DNA of 64,000 nucleotides, from the NCBI GenBank assembly GCA_030762175.1, contig CM060831.1, forward strand, positions 29,089,001 through 29,153,000. The letters run 5' to 3'. The position numbers were made by a program, and so were the translations under genes. Shown here in pieces: positions 24,237-36,169 of this stretch; the stretch's first letter is position 1, and each line of letters begins with the position of its first letter. The DNA comes from Metallyticus violacea (Eukaryota > Arthropoda > Insecta > Mantodea > Metallyticidae). Under the pieces are notes generated by a model. That model had not been told where the DNA came from. It was given only the letters and a program-made list of their open reading frames with translations, and ran no database searches.

Positions 24237-24335
24237 GATTTTAAAAACTGGAAGCAAGACAATTGAGACAAACTTTGTAAACAATCGTGGTTCTTGCACT
24301 ACTTCTGACAATATTGTAAGGCATTATTATGAGTC

Positions 24336-24700
24336 ATGATCAGTGACTCCCACCCAGAATTAAAAAAGTATGGAAATGACTGTGTATTTATTGACGAAAT
24401 GCATGGATTTAATAGCTATGGTTTCGAACTCTTAAACACTTTCAGTACTGGAGGATATGAAGCAAAGATTTTCATGTGCCTTCCTTATATCCAACAGCAG
24501 TGTTTTTCAGGTGCTCTGCATATTTTTCCAGTGCATAAATTCTAGAGTTGGAAATTTCCTGCTTAGTTTTCGTGTCAGATTTAGCAGAGTCCTTCTATAA
24601 TGCTTGGATTTCAACATTGGAAATGCCAACAATAAGATAGAGTATGGCATGTACATTGCACATAAACAGAGCCTGGAGAAAAAATATAAGCAAAGTCAAA
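24336..24700 (+). mobile_element. MULE-like transposase fragment
   Basis: The plus strand reads ELKKYGNDCVFIDEMHGFNS, then YGFELLNTFSTGG. This matches the MULE transposase segment with catalytic D in (C)IDxTHGTN.Y.FEL. After frameshifts, ESFYNAWISTLE and CTLHINRAWRK (about 24590-24685) match the later MULE motif C.WHVDRAWRK. The piece is short and broken, with the ends not defined. It lies immediately beside the PLE fragment. Confidence 0.6.
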
Positions 24701-24749
24701 CTCAAAGAATAATAAGCGGGTGTTTTACCAGATTGTAAGAACATTACTT

Positions 24750-24751
<2 letters not shown>

Positions 24752-24796
<45 letters not shown>
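24752..24796. repeat. (GA)n microsatellite
   Basis: About 22 uninterrupted GA units. Confidence 0.95.
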
Positions 24797-24798
<2 letters not shown>

Positions 24799-24799
24799 A

Positions 24800-27600
24800 T
24801 CACATTTGAGATAATGCTTCATACTTCCTGGTAAACTACTTGAGTAATGCAAAATGCTGAGCTTACAGCAATACACAAGTTGCATGCTGGACCCAGTACT
24901 AACATGTATATAGAATAAATGCATCGCATGCTGAAACATAGCTATCTGCATGGAAAACATGTGAAACTTCTGGATATACAATATTCACTTTGTCATTTAT
25001 TAAAGACAATCTGTTTGACGGGCTCATTTTGATTACTAAGGGAAAACTGACCAGCAAAATTAATGACATTTGTCCCTGGTCCAAGGATGATGCTGAGTGT
25101 AAGGGTAATTTATGTGTGCACATACAAATCGTAAAGTAAATGCATTAGCTTTCTTAGCACACTATTATATATGTGCAATTTCGACAACCATTTAGCTTAG
25201 ACTGATGTGTTCTCATGAGGCTCACAATTCCTGGCTATGGCCTTGGCCAACATTACAGCTGAAGGTTCTGACTGATGGACTGACCCACATGTAGGGAACT
25301 CATAATCTGTTCATCCAGTTTTACCAAGATATTTTTCAAAATATCAAATTGCCTGTCTTTTTATTGTTTTGGACACAGAAATTATTAAATTTTGCTTCAG
25401 TCTAACTATATAAGAATGGTGCATTTACACCTGGGCCCCATCGTCATCCTATTCAAGAATCAAAATGAAAAAAAATAAATAAACAGTCCAAAACATTTTG
25501 AATCAGGGGTGCTCAATCCTACATCATTGTTCTGTGCTTTTATTATCAAAATGTCAAAAAGCCCTCTCCCTATTTTTATGTAAAAAAATTATTAAAACCA
25601 TTGAATAAAATTTTCTTCAGACTATGTATATAAAGATAATGTACTGAACTTCAAAATTTTCAGAACCAGAAAAAGGTCTAGTCTCAAGTATTTTGGATCA
25701 GGGATGCTCAACTCTATGGTTTTAGCATATGGTTTGTATTTAAAAAATCTTCCTTTCCTTATCAAATTGAGTTAAAGTGGTACTTTGTTTTTATAATGGA
25801 TGTTAAAGGGTTAAAAAGTGTACTTTACACTAAACCTATCTTATTTTTCATGTTTAAAACATTTTAAAAACCATACTGATCGGTACAAATGTGGTTCAGT
25901 AGCAACTTTCTATTTTAATGAATGTTGATTTAGTGATTTGTGGCTCTTATTAAATTTATTAAGAGAGGTTTTTACAACTAGCTATAAAGAATTAGAGAAA
26001 CAACATTTTTATGACTTGTCTAAATGTTCTGTAGTACATGTACCTGATATGCATGGAGCAAAGCTGTATGAATTTCTACAACCTTAAGTTACACAAAAGT
26101 TCCTAGCAAAGTCCTTGTACTCCTGTGGAAATTAACTTTCATACTGGAAAAAATAAAAATGGAAATTTAAGTATTTTCTGGGTTTTTAGTGGTACTGCTT
26201 GGGTAGACAATGTAGTGAAATGAAATTAAACAGAACTGAATGTAGGAAATTTCTAAAAAATAGTACTTAACTCTTAATTCAAAACTACATGTTGAACTAA
26301 TGTGCTTACAGTGCTTTCTGAACTAATATTAAATATTATGACATATTTGTTCTTTTTGATAATGCAGTAACTACTCATCATCAAAAATATTTCTTGCATA
26401 TCCATGTTAGGAAAGAGCCTAACATTTTAACATGTAACACATAAATGTAACCGGAATAATTTGTTACTAAACATTCTTGCCACTAACTGCTTTTATGGGA
26501 GAGTGGGAAATCAGCACTGTGCTGTGTGTTTATTGGGGGAAAAGACTGAATATTTATAGTAATTTAGTATTGATTAAACATTTTAAAATTAAATTTGAAA
26601 ATCCTTAGGTTAGACTGTGTGGTAAAAAAGTTCTACAGGAATTAGGGCTCATGCTAGTTCAGAATTGGTTTGTATTTATTGAGATTTATAATTTTTTTGG
26701 AAGTGCAGTTTTTACCATCATTCCACTGTTTTTGGTTATGAAAACTTCATACCAAGCCATAGGTCCTTCCTTGGAAATAATGAAATAGCTTTTTGAGAGG
26801 ATGTAGATAAATACATTTTGTTATATTGAGTTGAAAACCTTCTGGAGCTGAGTGCTATACATTTGTACATGAATGAAAAAAATTAGTTTAAATGCTCAAT
26901 TAGTAAAATAGGGAGCAGACAGGAATTGCAATAATTTTCTTAGCTTGTAATTATTGTTTATAAATTTTTCAGTCCAGCTTTAGCTGATGTACATAATTGT
27001 TCATCATTGCTAGGGAAAGAATGATATCTGTCCCAGAGAACATATTTCTCCAGATGCTTTGAGTGCCTTTGTTCTTCTCATCAATCCTGTTTGGTGATTG
27101 TAAATCTCACCTAAGAGAATAAAGTAAAATACAAAAAAAAAAAAAAAAAAAAAAAAAAGAAGAAGAGGAAGAGGAAGAGTAATATAAAATATGTCATTTA
27201 AGTAATTTTAGATATTGCACTTGTGATTTTGTATGTATACTTATGTGTATCAGGAGAAAGAAAATTTTTGTTTTCTGAAAAGTGTGAGTTGTGTGTTTTA
27301 AATATTGGTGCATAAATAAACATAACCTTGCAATGGTAGTAGTAGTTAGCATATTGTAGAATGAAGGATTGGTAGAAATATTGCATTACATTGATTTAAG
27401 AGTAAAAAAGAAAAAAAAAATAGCTTTATTACCAAAACATTAAGAGGGAGAAAAAGTGTAATTTAACGTACATGAATAACCACATAGGTGTTACTCCAAA
27501 AATAAAGTTTTATGGTTAACTGTGTCATGAAATAAGTCATGTTTAAACCTGCTGCTGTGTTCATGGAAAATACAGCATGTTTCATTGTAGGTAGAAGCAG
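24800..27600. other. Intergenic, no gene seen
   Basis: AT-rich, CpG-poor. Two similar short blocks, TTTTGAATCAGGGGTGCTCA near 25497 and TTTTGGATCAGGGATGCTCA near 25691, look like pogo-type element ends. A poly-A run at about 27131-27158 precedes GAAGAAGAGG repeats. Confidence 0.45.
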
Positions 27601-27616
27601 CTCAGTATATCGAGAC

Positions 27617-27795
27617 AGTCACCAGAAACTGCATTTTGACTGATAAAAACATCAGCAAAATCATGCAAATCTTCCTTTTCTCAACAGTTGTTTGTAAAAA
27701 GAATTAGTCACCAGAAACGTGCATTTTGGTTGATAAAAATATAAGTAAAATGGTGCAAATCTTTCATTTCTCAGCAGTTCTTTGTAAAAAGAATT
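27617..27795. repeat. Tandem duplication of ~90 bp
   Basis: Both units start with AGTCACCAGAAAC and end with TTTGTAAAAAGAATT (27617-27705 and 27706-27795). They have drifted at roughly one base in seven. Confidence 0.85.
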
Positions 27796-28245
27796 AACAC
27801 TTTGTAATACTTTTAATACTTAAGAACCTATTTAAATTGTTGAAGGAAGAATAAAGAATGTGTAAATGAAAAATATGCTGTTATTTTCAAGAAAAATGCT
27901 TTTGTACAATTCTATCACTAAAGTGCAATACTGAGTGACCTATGAAAAACTGACCCTGCCATAGTGAGCCATCCTCGAGCATACACACATAGATGCTTGA
28001 AAGCTCTACTAAGTTCTCATGTAAATTGACTCTACATGTAAGAGCTCATTGCACTCTCTACAGATTGACATATCCAAGAATTGGAGCAGATAGACAAAAG
28101 AAAATGTGTGTATTATTGCATATGGCTGCTGGAAACAATTATAAATGACTTCTTGTATTCTGTGTGCTGTGGCATTGATCTTCTCACAAGTCTCTAGGTT
28201 GTGGACTGAACACTATGGGTGTAAGTCTCTAGGGATGAATGATAT

Positions 28246-28520
28246 CACATTAATCATTGCCTTAAAGCTATCTGGCATTTACCTTCTCAGGGTAAAGCAA
28301 AACTCTGAGGAAAAAAAACTTACCCAAACAGTTTTAATATAAATTTGAATAGTTTGGGATTTTCATAGTGAAATATAGTATCGTGTAACAAATTATTTGA
28401 GTGACTTCTTCATAAATAATTTGTTATATATTACCCGGACAGCTTGATACTGGGAGTCAAACCCAGGACCTCAGGATTGGTAGTCACAAATGCTACCACT
28501 AGACTTTCGAGGTGGTCCTA
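28246..28520 (-). mobile_element. SINE family B, interrupted copy
   Basis: Reading the minus strand, 28520-28433 is a tRNA-like head: CCACCTCGAAAGTCTAGTGG, then a T-arm-like GGTCCTGGGTTTGACTCCCAG, then CTGTCCGGGTAA. The body, 28335-28246 (ACTGTTTGGGTAAG...TTAAGGC), matches the other family B copies at 40770 and 46500. About 100 bp of unrelated AT-rich DNA separates them, with the CTGT.(C/T)GGGTAA junction present on both sides. Confidence 0.65.
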
Positions 28521-28529
28521 TGCTCTATT

Positions 28530-31500
28530 ATGCCAGGTGAAATCCGTTTTCATTTATCAGGACATGTAAATTTTTATATTCATCAACCATTCTGCACGAT
28601 TAAAAAATCTGAGAATGATGCACGGTATCTACAATATGTGCAGTGAATAGTCTTACTCATATGGAACTTATTGAGGAATTCTATGCACAACTGATGCCTC
28701 ATAAATGTTAGTATGCTTTTTTACACAGATGAGATGATTTGCCATCTTCTTGCAAGCCACTAAGTCACATTAATGAACATTTAATAGAAGAATAAACTGT
28801 TAGCAAAGCTGTCGCAAATCTATCCACATGCAATTTTTATCTGTGGAGTGCCTTGAAGGAAAAGGTGTAGGCAAGTAATCCGAGAACATTAAAAGAATAA
28901 TATTCAGAGAGTTGACACCCCTGAGTAGCATTGCATGTACAAAAGAGCATTGAGGCACATTGAAAGCATCTTCTCTAGTCAGTAACTTCTATCATATGTA
29001 CATTTGTATTTCCTGCACAGCATCCAAGACCTATGCCAATTTTTGTTAAGAACGTGGGATACTGGTTTTTTGTGAGCCATTCTGTACAAGCACTGCATGA
29101 ACACAGAAGCTTAGAAATTAATTTCAAAAGTGCATTTGATTTCTGCCAGTTCACCATTATCTTCATGTGAAAGAAGAGATTTTTAATATTACTGAACAAT
29201 AAGCACAGTTTTAATTTAATTTTTATATTTAAACAGTGTTATCCATGAGCCCTCCAGCAGTTGTGCATTTGGATTAAAATTTGCTATGGGATATTTATTT
29301 CCTCTTTTATAAACACATGTAAATTACTATGATTTTTTTTAATTTCGGAAGAGGAGTAACGGTAACCTATGCAGATAAGTCATTAAAGAGAGAAAGGAAA
29401 GAAGGGAGGGGGGAAATGGCAGCCCAGAAATCTTACTTGCAAGCAGAGTAAAACATTAAACCAAACTTGAAAATTTATGGGAGGTCATCTATGAACTGTC
29501 ATATTTGGCCATTTCATACTAATGGAGTACCAGTTTTTGTTTTCTTTGATAAAAGCTTTGGAAAACAAAATTAACAGTTTTGGTTATCTGTGTTAATGAA
29601 TAATAAAATTAAATCAAGGAACTATACTGCTCAGCTTTAATAATGAAAAAAAATTCCTTGGTTTTATTTGTTTTACCCTCTCTTCTCTTTCTGGTGTAAA
29701 TAAAGCATATGGTTGTACTTGCATTGATAGTCTCAGCTTGTTGGTAATGAATTGAGATTGTTAATGAAAGAACAACATAATTTAAAATGGATCTTGTGGA
29801 TCAGTTGTTAACAGCATATTATTGTAGTTAAATCACAGTTTTATCTTTTGTTTCAGTTCAAACGTTAAAGGAATAAGTGAATCACTTGCATTTGTATTGA
29901 ATATATTTCATTTCTGTATGAATTGTAGGTTGTATAATTACAATGTGTATCCTATGGAGAGTACATTTTAATCATTTTTGTGAATACAAAATAAAAAAAA
30001 AGCTCAAAAAGATTCATAAACTACAAAAAAAAAACACTAAACCAAATATAATGTGTTACTTATTTCCAATGGAATACACTTCCCACATACCTTTACCATT
30101 TGGCATTCCTAATGGGAAAAATTAGGACAAAACAGAATTAAAAGGAAAGTATATGTTCAAACAAACATATCTGTTACTTAAATGTAAAATTGGAACTTAA
30201 ACACAGTGAAGCTTTAAAAAGTAAGTGAAGCTTTAAGAGTGTGTAGTTCAACTAATCATACAATGATATCCATTAAACATATCTGTATTAAATTTCAGTT
30301 ATAGGACCAGTACATTACACTAGTGAATGCCATTTTTATACAAAGCTCTGCGAATATTCACTAGAGGTCACTTGCAGGAAACAGGAGTAATGTAGATTAT
30401 GTTAACTATAAATGCAGGAGAGAACTTTCTGTAAAATATTCAAAGCTCTAAGCATGACTATAAAAAGCACAATAAAAAAAATGTTTGTACATTCTGTAAT
30501 GGTGCTGAATGTCCGTCGATGACACTTTGTTATCCACATATTTTCCAATATCATATCCAGCTATCTGCTATGGTAACAAAGCATCAATATGTGAATATCC
30601 ACATTGTAGATGAATGTAATTTCATGATAAAGGATCTGTTATGCAATTTTGGCTGCAGGTTACCAGAACATAATTTAACAGTCTGTTTTTCTCTTGGCAT
30701 AGATTATACTTTGCCTGAAGAAAAACAAATCCTGAAGTTATGCCTTTGATGGAATGATTGTTAAGGAGTGGAGTTGGCATGGCATAGATCAAGACCTCCA
30801 AGGATTACTGCAGATTTGCAGACATGCAATTATCGCTGCTAAATGTACCTCCATGGGATTTTGGTGAAAATGAATTTTCGAACTTGAGTACTTTCCTTGT
30901 TGGTGTTAAAAGGTATTAAAATAGTTATGTATTGGAAACAGCTGCAACTCAAGATTTATACTCTTGGAATGTTTAATGGTAGAAAGAAACATTAAATGAT
31001 ATTTACAAAACCAATTCTGCAATGCAAAGTGTGTTTGGTATACAAAGCAGAGCAGTAAATGAACATTAATTGGAAAATGCAATTACTTAAATAACATTGG
31101 GCAGAATGGAACTGTTGTGCATTCAGCAAGTTTAATTTAAATGTCGGGAAAATTTGCAAATGTAAATATATCGAACTACAGCAGAAACTGTGCCTTTGAA
31201 ATTAATATCGTACAAATAAAGCCATTTATTTTAACTTTGGCCTTCATAATGTGTGACTTTCACAGCAGAATCCAAAATTCAAAAAAAAAAATATACATGC
31301 AACCAGTACTCCTACATAGAGTGGCAGCAACTTACTGCCTCTGCCTCAAAAGCTGTAGTTAGTTTCAGAACCTCCCACTATCTTACATCACTTTTGGGGA
31401 TTGTGTCCTTTTATAATTACATGGTATAAATTTTTATGAATGGGGTAAAGTTCATAATTCTTTCACCTTCCCTTCTCTCATGATGAATCGTGTATACATT

Positions 31501-31900
31501 TTATTTCTTGAAATTTAAGGCTTAGGGAAGGAGAAATGGAATGCCAAAAATGTTTACTCTTTGTATTACACATTTATGTATTAATAAATAGAAATATGCA
31601 CATTTGTATAGAAAGCTGTTTGCTCTAAGATTCAAACATGTTCTTTTAGTACACCATCTTTTGCATAGAAGGTGCAGTATTTTTCATTTGGCGAATGAAA
31701 ACGTGCCAATTTTATGATGGAAGTGATGTACATTACACCTTACCACTTGTCACAATATAGCAATTTGTGTAACAGTCAAATAAAATTAAATAACCCAGCT
31801 GATTTGAAAATTAATTAAATAATTTGTTCTATTCTTTCTATTCCTGCTCATTCTGCATAAGAATAAAATTGCAATATTTGTTTAAGCTGTTTTTAAAACA
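28530..31900. other. Intergenic, no gene seen
   Basis: AT-rich, CpG-poor; open frames are short and look random. Segment 30219-30275 repeats 512-568 (AAGTAAGTGAAGC.TTAAGAG...), a scrap of the PLE terminal sequence. Confidence 0.45.
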
Positions 31901-31974
31901 TTTAAGGCCTATTTTCACTACTCAGATGTCGCATGAAGCTTTGATGATATAATGAAATAACACTGGAAAATTAT

Positions 31975-32150
31975 TTGGGAGGGGGGAGATTCCAGAACTA
32001 AGTTTCAGGGACCTCAACTGTATTGCCATTGACTGAGGAAAGAAAAACCCATTTCGGAATGTGATCCTGACAAGAATCAAACTGCAGATCGCAGACCACT
32101 TGTTCATAAGTGATGTTTTAACAACCTTGGGCACTGGTGTTTAAATTTGG
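31975..32150 (-). repeat. Possible tRNA-derived SINE scrap
   Basis: The minus strand reads CAAGGTTGTTAAAACATCAC, then GTGGTCTGCGATCTGCAGTT and TGATTCTTGTCAGGATCACA. This is a B-box-like element in tRNA-like context, similar to the GATTCGATTCTTGTCATGCC in the repeat near 40065. It is weak and unsupported by target duplications. Confidence 0.3.
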
Positions 32151-33425
32151 TAATGAATTTTATTAAAATGAAGGAATGTCCATATTAGCAAACAGGCTTT
32201 GAGAATCGTAGTTTCATGCAAAGCATACAAATATGGAACAGTATCAAAGCTACAGTTTTGTTCTGTAATATATAACCTAGGTTTATGGATGATTAGCAGA
32301 GCCAGGTTTTTTTGTTATTCAGGACCTTTGATGATAGTTAATAGGGTTTAAAAAAATATTTTTCACTTGCTTAAACTGTTTCAAATTTTATAGCTGCAAG
32401 AAATTCAGTCTAATTAGGACATCATGGCAGAAAAACCTTATTTGTATTATTTCAGTTCCAAAAAGTGTTTTTAGAAATGCAAAGAAAACCAAATCAGATA
32501 AAATTATCCTGGTGTGTCAAAATGTTTTCTTGTAACAAGGTGGTTCAATGTATAATGAGTATTTGAAGCAATTGTAGGCATTTTTTAACCAATACAAATC
32601 ACTGTCAATTCTGGGTCTAAACAGATTAGAAATGTTTTACAATTCATGTAAATACAGAATTCTGAAAATTCAGGCTTCTTTTGTTTCTTTGAATGACTGA
32701 CTAATTACAAAACGTGTATTTGAATTTCAGTTGAATGACAAACCTGAGACGCTTTTAGAGTGTCACAAATAAATCCTTATAAAACAAGTGTGAACTACAG
32801 CGTGCTGGTTGGAATAATTTACCTGAATTTGATCCTAAAAATAAAGTTCCACTCCAGAATTCGTATATGCTGATTAAATACTTAAAACTATAAACTCTCC
32901 TGTTTAAAGATAAATTTCATATTGATAATTAATATATTTAAAGCCTTAAATTATATCTTTGAACCAACAAAATTGTTTTTGAAAGAGGTATGAATAATTT
33001 TAATAAATTCAAAGCAATGTGCAGAAATTGTGAATGTTCGTGAACGATGTCATTTGTTTCTACGAGTGTTAATATAGAGTTATGCAATTTATGAGTAGCT
33101 AGTAGCGAATTCAATGTCAATAAAAGATGCGAACTCAATGCATTAGAAAAATTGAAAGCAAAGGGTAATTCATTTGAATTTGTTATCAATTTTAAACACA
33201 TACAGTGAATACATTTTATACAAAGTACAATCTTGTAAATTCATATATGAGAAGGAACAGGATGTTGTCGCATGATGTATCTAATTGAGAGATTGATTAT
33301 TTTACTTACAAATAACGCTTTCATATAAAAGCGAGTTCTGTAATATAAGATTGTTTTAGCGTAAGTACAGTTATTATTAACAGCTTTATTTCACGTTATA
33401 TTTTATTAGTTTTTCACACCAAGTT

Positions 33426-33450
33426 TAAAAAAAAAAAAAAAAAAAAAAAA
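33426..33450. repeat. Poly-A tract at compositional boundary
   Basis: About 24 A. CpG dinucleotides become clearly more frequent from here rightward. Confidence 0.9.
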
Positions 33451-34059
33451 GGTCCTGACGAACAAACAAGCATTGCTCTAAAAGATGTTTCTGTCCACAT
33501 GTTAGCAACAACGAAACTCTCTTTGATGACATTCGGTAAGCCTTTTACTCGAATTTAACGAGCTAGCTCAGGTGTATCTGCATCCTTGTGTTTGTTATGG
33601 TAACGTGTTCAGTCGTCGCCTATGTTCATAGAGGAAGACAAGTTTATGTTCTCTCTCGCGTTTTGTTTAAATTTCGGAAACAGCTGTGTATAATTCTGGG
33701 CGCTCCTTCCTCACTTTGATAACGTAAATTTTGTTTTTTTGTGTCCTTTCATATCTTGCACTATGAGAATATGTTCATGAATGAAAATCCTGAGCATGAG
33801 GAGGCATTCATTCAGTAACTGTTTAAGAACATATTTTCTTGCTTTCGCGCTTTTACTTATTTCTTTCTCATGTGTACAGCACATTTGCTTTACTCCTGGC
33901 GCTTCTGAACTATCCCGAATTTTCACTTTTTCTTTTTCCACCACATTTTCGGCTCCTAAATCTGCACTCCTGCTATATGGGCACGAAGTAATGAAATTTC
34001 TAATAAGACATTAAAAGAACTTGGACATTTATATCGAAATATTTATAACATTATGTTAG

Positions 34060-34450
34060 TTTCCTGGGGCTATGGATTGGATGGAGGAGGAATTTTTTAC
34101 TTCCAGTCGTGCTCAAGGGCTGGTCGTTGGTGCCTGTCCTCAGTGAGGACACCGCCGGGAGGAAGAAAAGAAGACCGGGCGGCCAGGGTCCAGGGACGAT
34201 GAGGCACAGACGTAGTCCCTAAAATTGTTTCCTGATTGAGCACTTCTACGCCCGCTACAGAACCAACAATGAAATGGGAGAGCGGAAAGTTGATGGAAAG
34301 ATCCTATGTTCTCCTAAGCAACCAGGCAAGACCATGAAAAAAAAAAAATAAACCAGGATGGTTGGTCTTAAAAGACCCGGGACCTCCCAAATGCGAATCC
34401 AAGCGTTACCTCCTGCTCCTTTTGGTGTACCTAAGGCTACTTGACAATTT
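34060..34450 (-). mobile_element. SINE family C copy
   Basis: It shares with 47135-47525 the block GAGGAGGA(A/T)...CAAGGGCTGG(C/T)CGTT.GTGCC at one end, an ...AGATCC..T.TTCT(C/T)CTAAGC(A/G)ACCA segment in the middle, and a tRNA-like head at the right end. On the minus strand that head runs from GGTAACGCTTGGATTCGCAT into GGGAGGTCCCGGGT. Two copies with the same layout show a repeat family transcribed leftward. Confidence 0.7.
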
Positions 34451-34589
34451 GTCATTGCAGTTCAACACATCACATCAAAACTAATTTCGTCTCGAATTAC
34501 ATTTTCCTCTTAACGTCCCTTCGACAATAACATTGCCATCGTATTCGAGAAACAAAACATCATGTGCTTAGAACAGTTCTTCTCAAAGC

Positions 34590-34616
34590 ACTTTTTTTTT
34601 TTTTTTTTTTTTTTTG
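34590..34616. repeat. Poly-T tract
   Basis: About 26 consecutive T. Confidence 0.9.
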
Positions 34617-35113
34617 AGGAGGGGAATTGCAAAAGCTCATGAGCGCAACAGTGCTAAAACTTGCAATAATGATTAAACCCAAGTCAATAATAAATCAAAG
34701 AAGTCTTAACGAGCAAATTAAGGTTACTAAGTCTCACCACATCATCTGCAGTCAATATCATGACAACACTATGAGGGCGACACGGAAAGTTCTCTGTCTG
34801 GTGTAGGCTACCATGAAATTTCAAACGCGTGTGGTCAAGTAAAGTAAACAAGGAGAAGTAAAAGTGTTAAACTGAATGTCGCGCGTTAATAAAATATTCC
34901 GTTTTAAGAATTTTAACGTCAACCGATACATATAAAAGGTGGGGTTATTGGATTCCAATTTGAAAGAATGTATTATCACTTTCTAAATTGAAGAAATGAA
35001 TTGCTGAATCGACGATGAACATTAAGAACGTCCAGTGATTGCAACGGCCAATGGAAATGCCGCATAAAACTATCGACTAGCAAGTACCTGGGCTTGCTGG
35101 CTTAATAAAGATC

Positions 35114-35287
35114 TCAATAGTTCGTGTTAAGAACATCTTGCACAAACATTTGCATATGAAAAAGCTCTCTGCGTAGTGGTTGCCGTGTTTGTTCATACTC
35201 GATTAGAGGCTCATCCAATGGAACATTTCTCAGCAGTCTTGCGAGTTTCTGCGGCGTTACATTACAGTTAAAACATGAATTCGCCAT
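35114..35287 (-). CDS. Small ORF, 57 aa, hypothetical
   Basis: The minus-strand ATG at 35287-35285 sits in a good context (GTAATGG) and reads MANSCFNCNVTPQKLARLLR, then NVPLDEPLIEYEQTRQPLRR, and ends VLNTNY. The same frame stays open about 120 bases further upstream (...LGERKRSLEEQIWPSSEHFH). The composition is mixed and protein-like, unlike neighbouring chance frames, and it lies in the CpG-richer part. I do not recognise the family. There is no signal peptide or membrane segment; one CxxC is present. It could be a real micropeptide, an exon, or chance. Confidence 0.25.
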   Translation of the reverse strand: MANSCFNCNVTPQKLARLLRNVPLDEPLIEYEQTRQPLRRELFHMQMFVQDVLNTNY

Positions 35288-35329
35288 TACACGACAGAGA
35301 CGTGGCATAAGTCCAAACAATGGGTGAAA

Positions 35330-36100
35330 GTGCTCCGAAGAAGGCCAAATCTGTTCCTCCAGGGATCTTTTTCTCTCTCCAAGGATTATAAAAATGGATC
35401 GCTGGGTATGATTTGCTTCAAATTAGAAGTAATAGATCAGACTTTTTTTTTAATCCAGAGTTAGCAAAATCATATTACGTATAGGGGTATAAGGAAGTGA
35501 GAACATCGTTGGTGAACGTGTATTCAGTTTAAAAGTTGACTGTGATGAAAAATATTTGGTCAAAAAACTAGTTTTCTTTCTCAGGCCGAGATCTTTCCGA
35601 ACAACCCCGGTATAAAGAAGAAAATGTAGAAGCAATGTACTGAGGGTTGTAATTTTTTTATACTTAGAACAAAAACTAAAGCTTGCTTTCTTCCAATTAA
35701 CCTAATCACTTATTCGTAAACCTCAACCTCTTGAGGGTCACGTTTTCAAACACTCAATAGAAACAGCCATAAGGCACACAATTGCGGAACGGTATCGCAT
35801 GAGTGGCCTGTGGCGGATTTGACAAGTACAGTTATGTTCAGCGCGTTAACAGGTGTAATTAAAATAAAATTAATATTTTTGCACCAAATTTAAAGTAAGT
35901 TTATTAGTGAGGCTGGAATATTCTGAATTTTTATATAAAGCTATGCCTTTTCCTCGATTAAAGAGGTTTTCATTGATGAACAAAAAACTCTCGTAAAATA
36001 TTTGTTTCTCTTTTCTTTGTTTCCAGTTTTATTTGTGTGATATTGGACTTTCCTAACAGTGAAGATAATTCTCAATTTTCATCGTTATTACTATTTTCAT
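35330..36100. other. Intergenic, no gene seen
   Basis: No repeat or protein-like frame recognised beyond the upstream extension of the small ORF. Confidence 0.4.
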
Positions 36101-36102
36101 TG

Positions 36103-36166
36103 CTGGGTTATGTAAGCAAGAAGCTTCTAATTTAATAATTAAAAGCTTCTTTCTTGCATAACCCAG
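36103..36166. repeat. Near-perfect 24-bp hairpin
   Basis: CTGGGTTATGTAAGCAAGAA with GCTT (36103-36126) pairs with 36143-36166 at 22 of 24 positions. The spacer contains TAATT/AATTA, which extends the stem. The size resembles a small RNA precursor or a short foldback element. Confidence 0.8.
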
Positions 36167-36169
36167 AAA

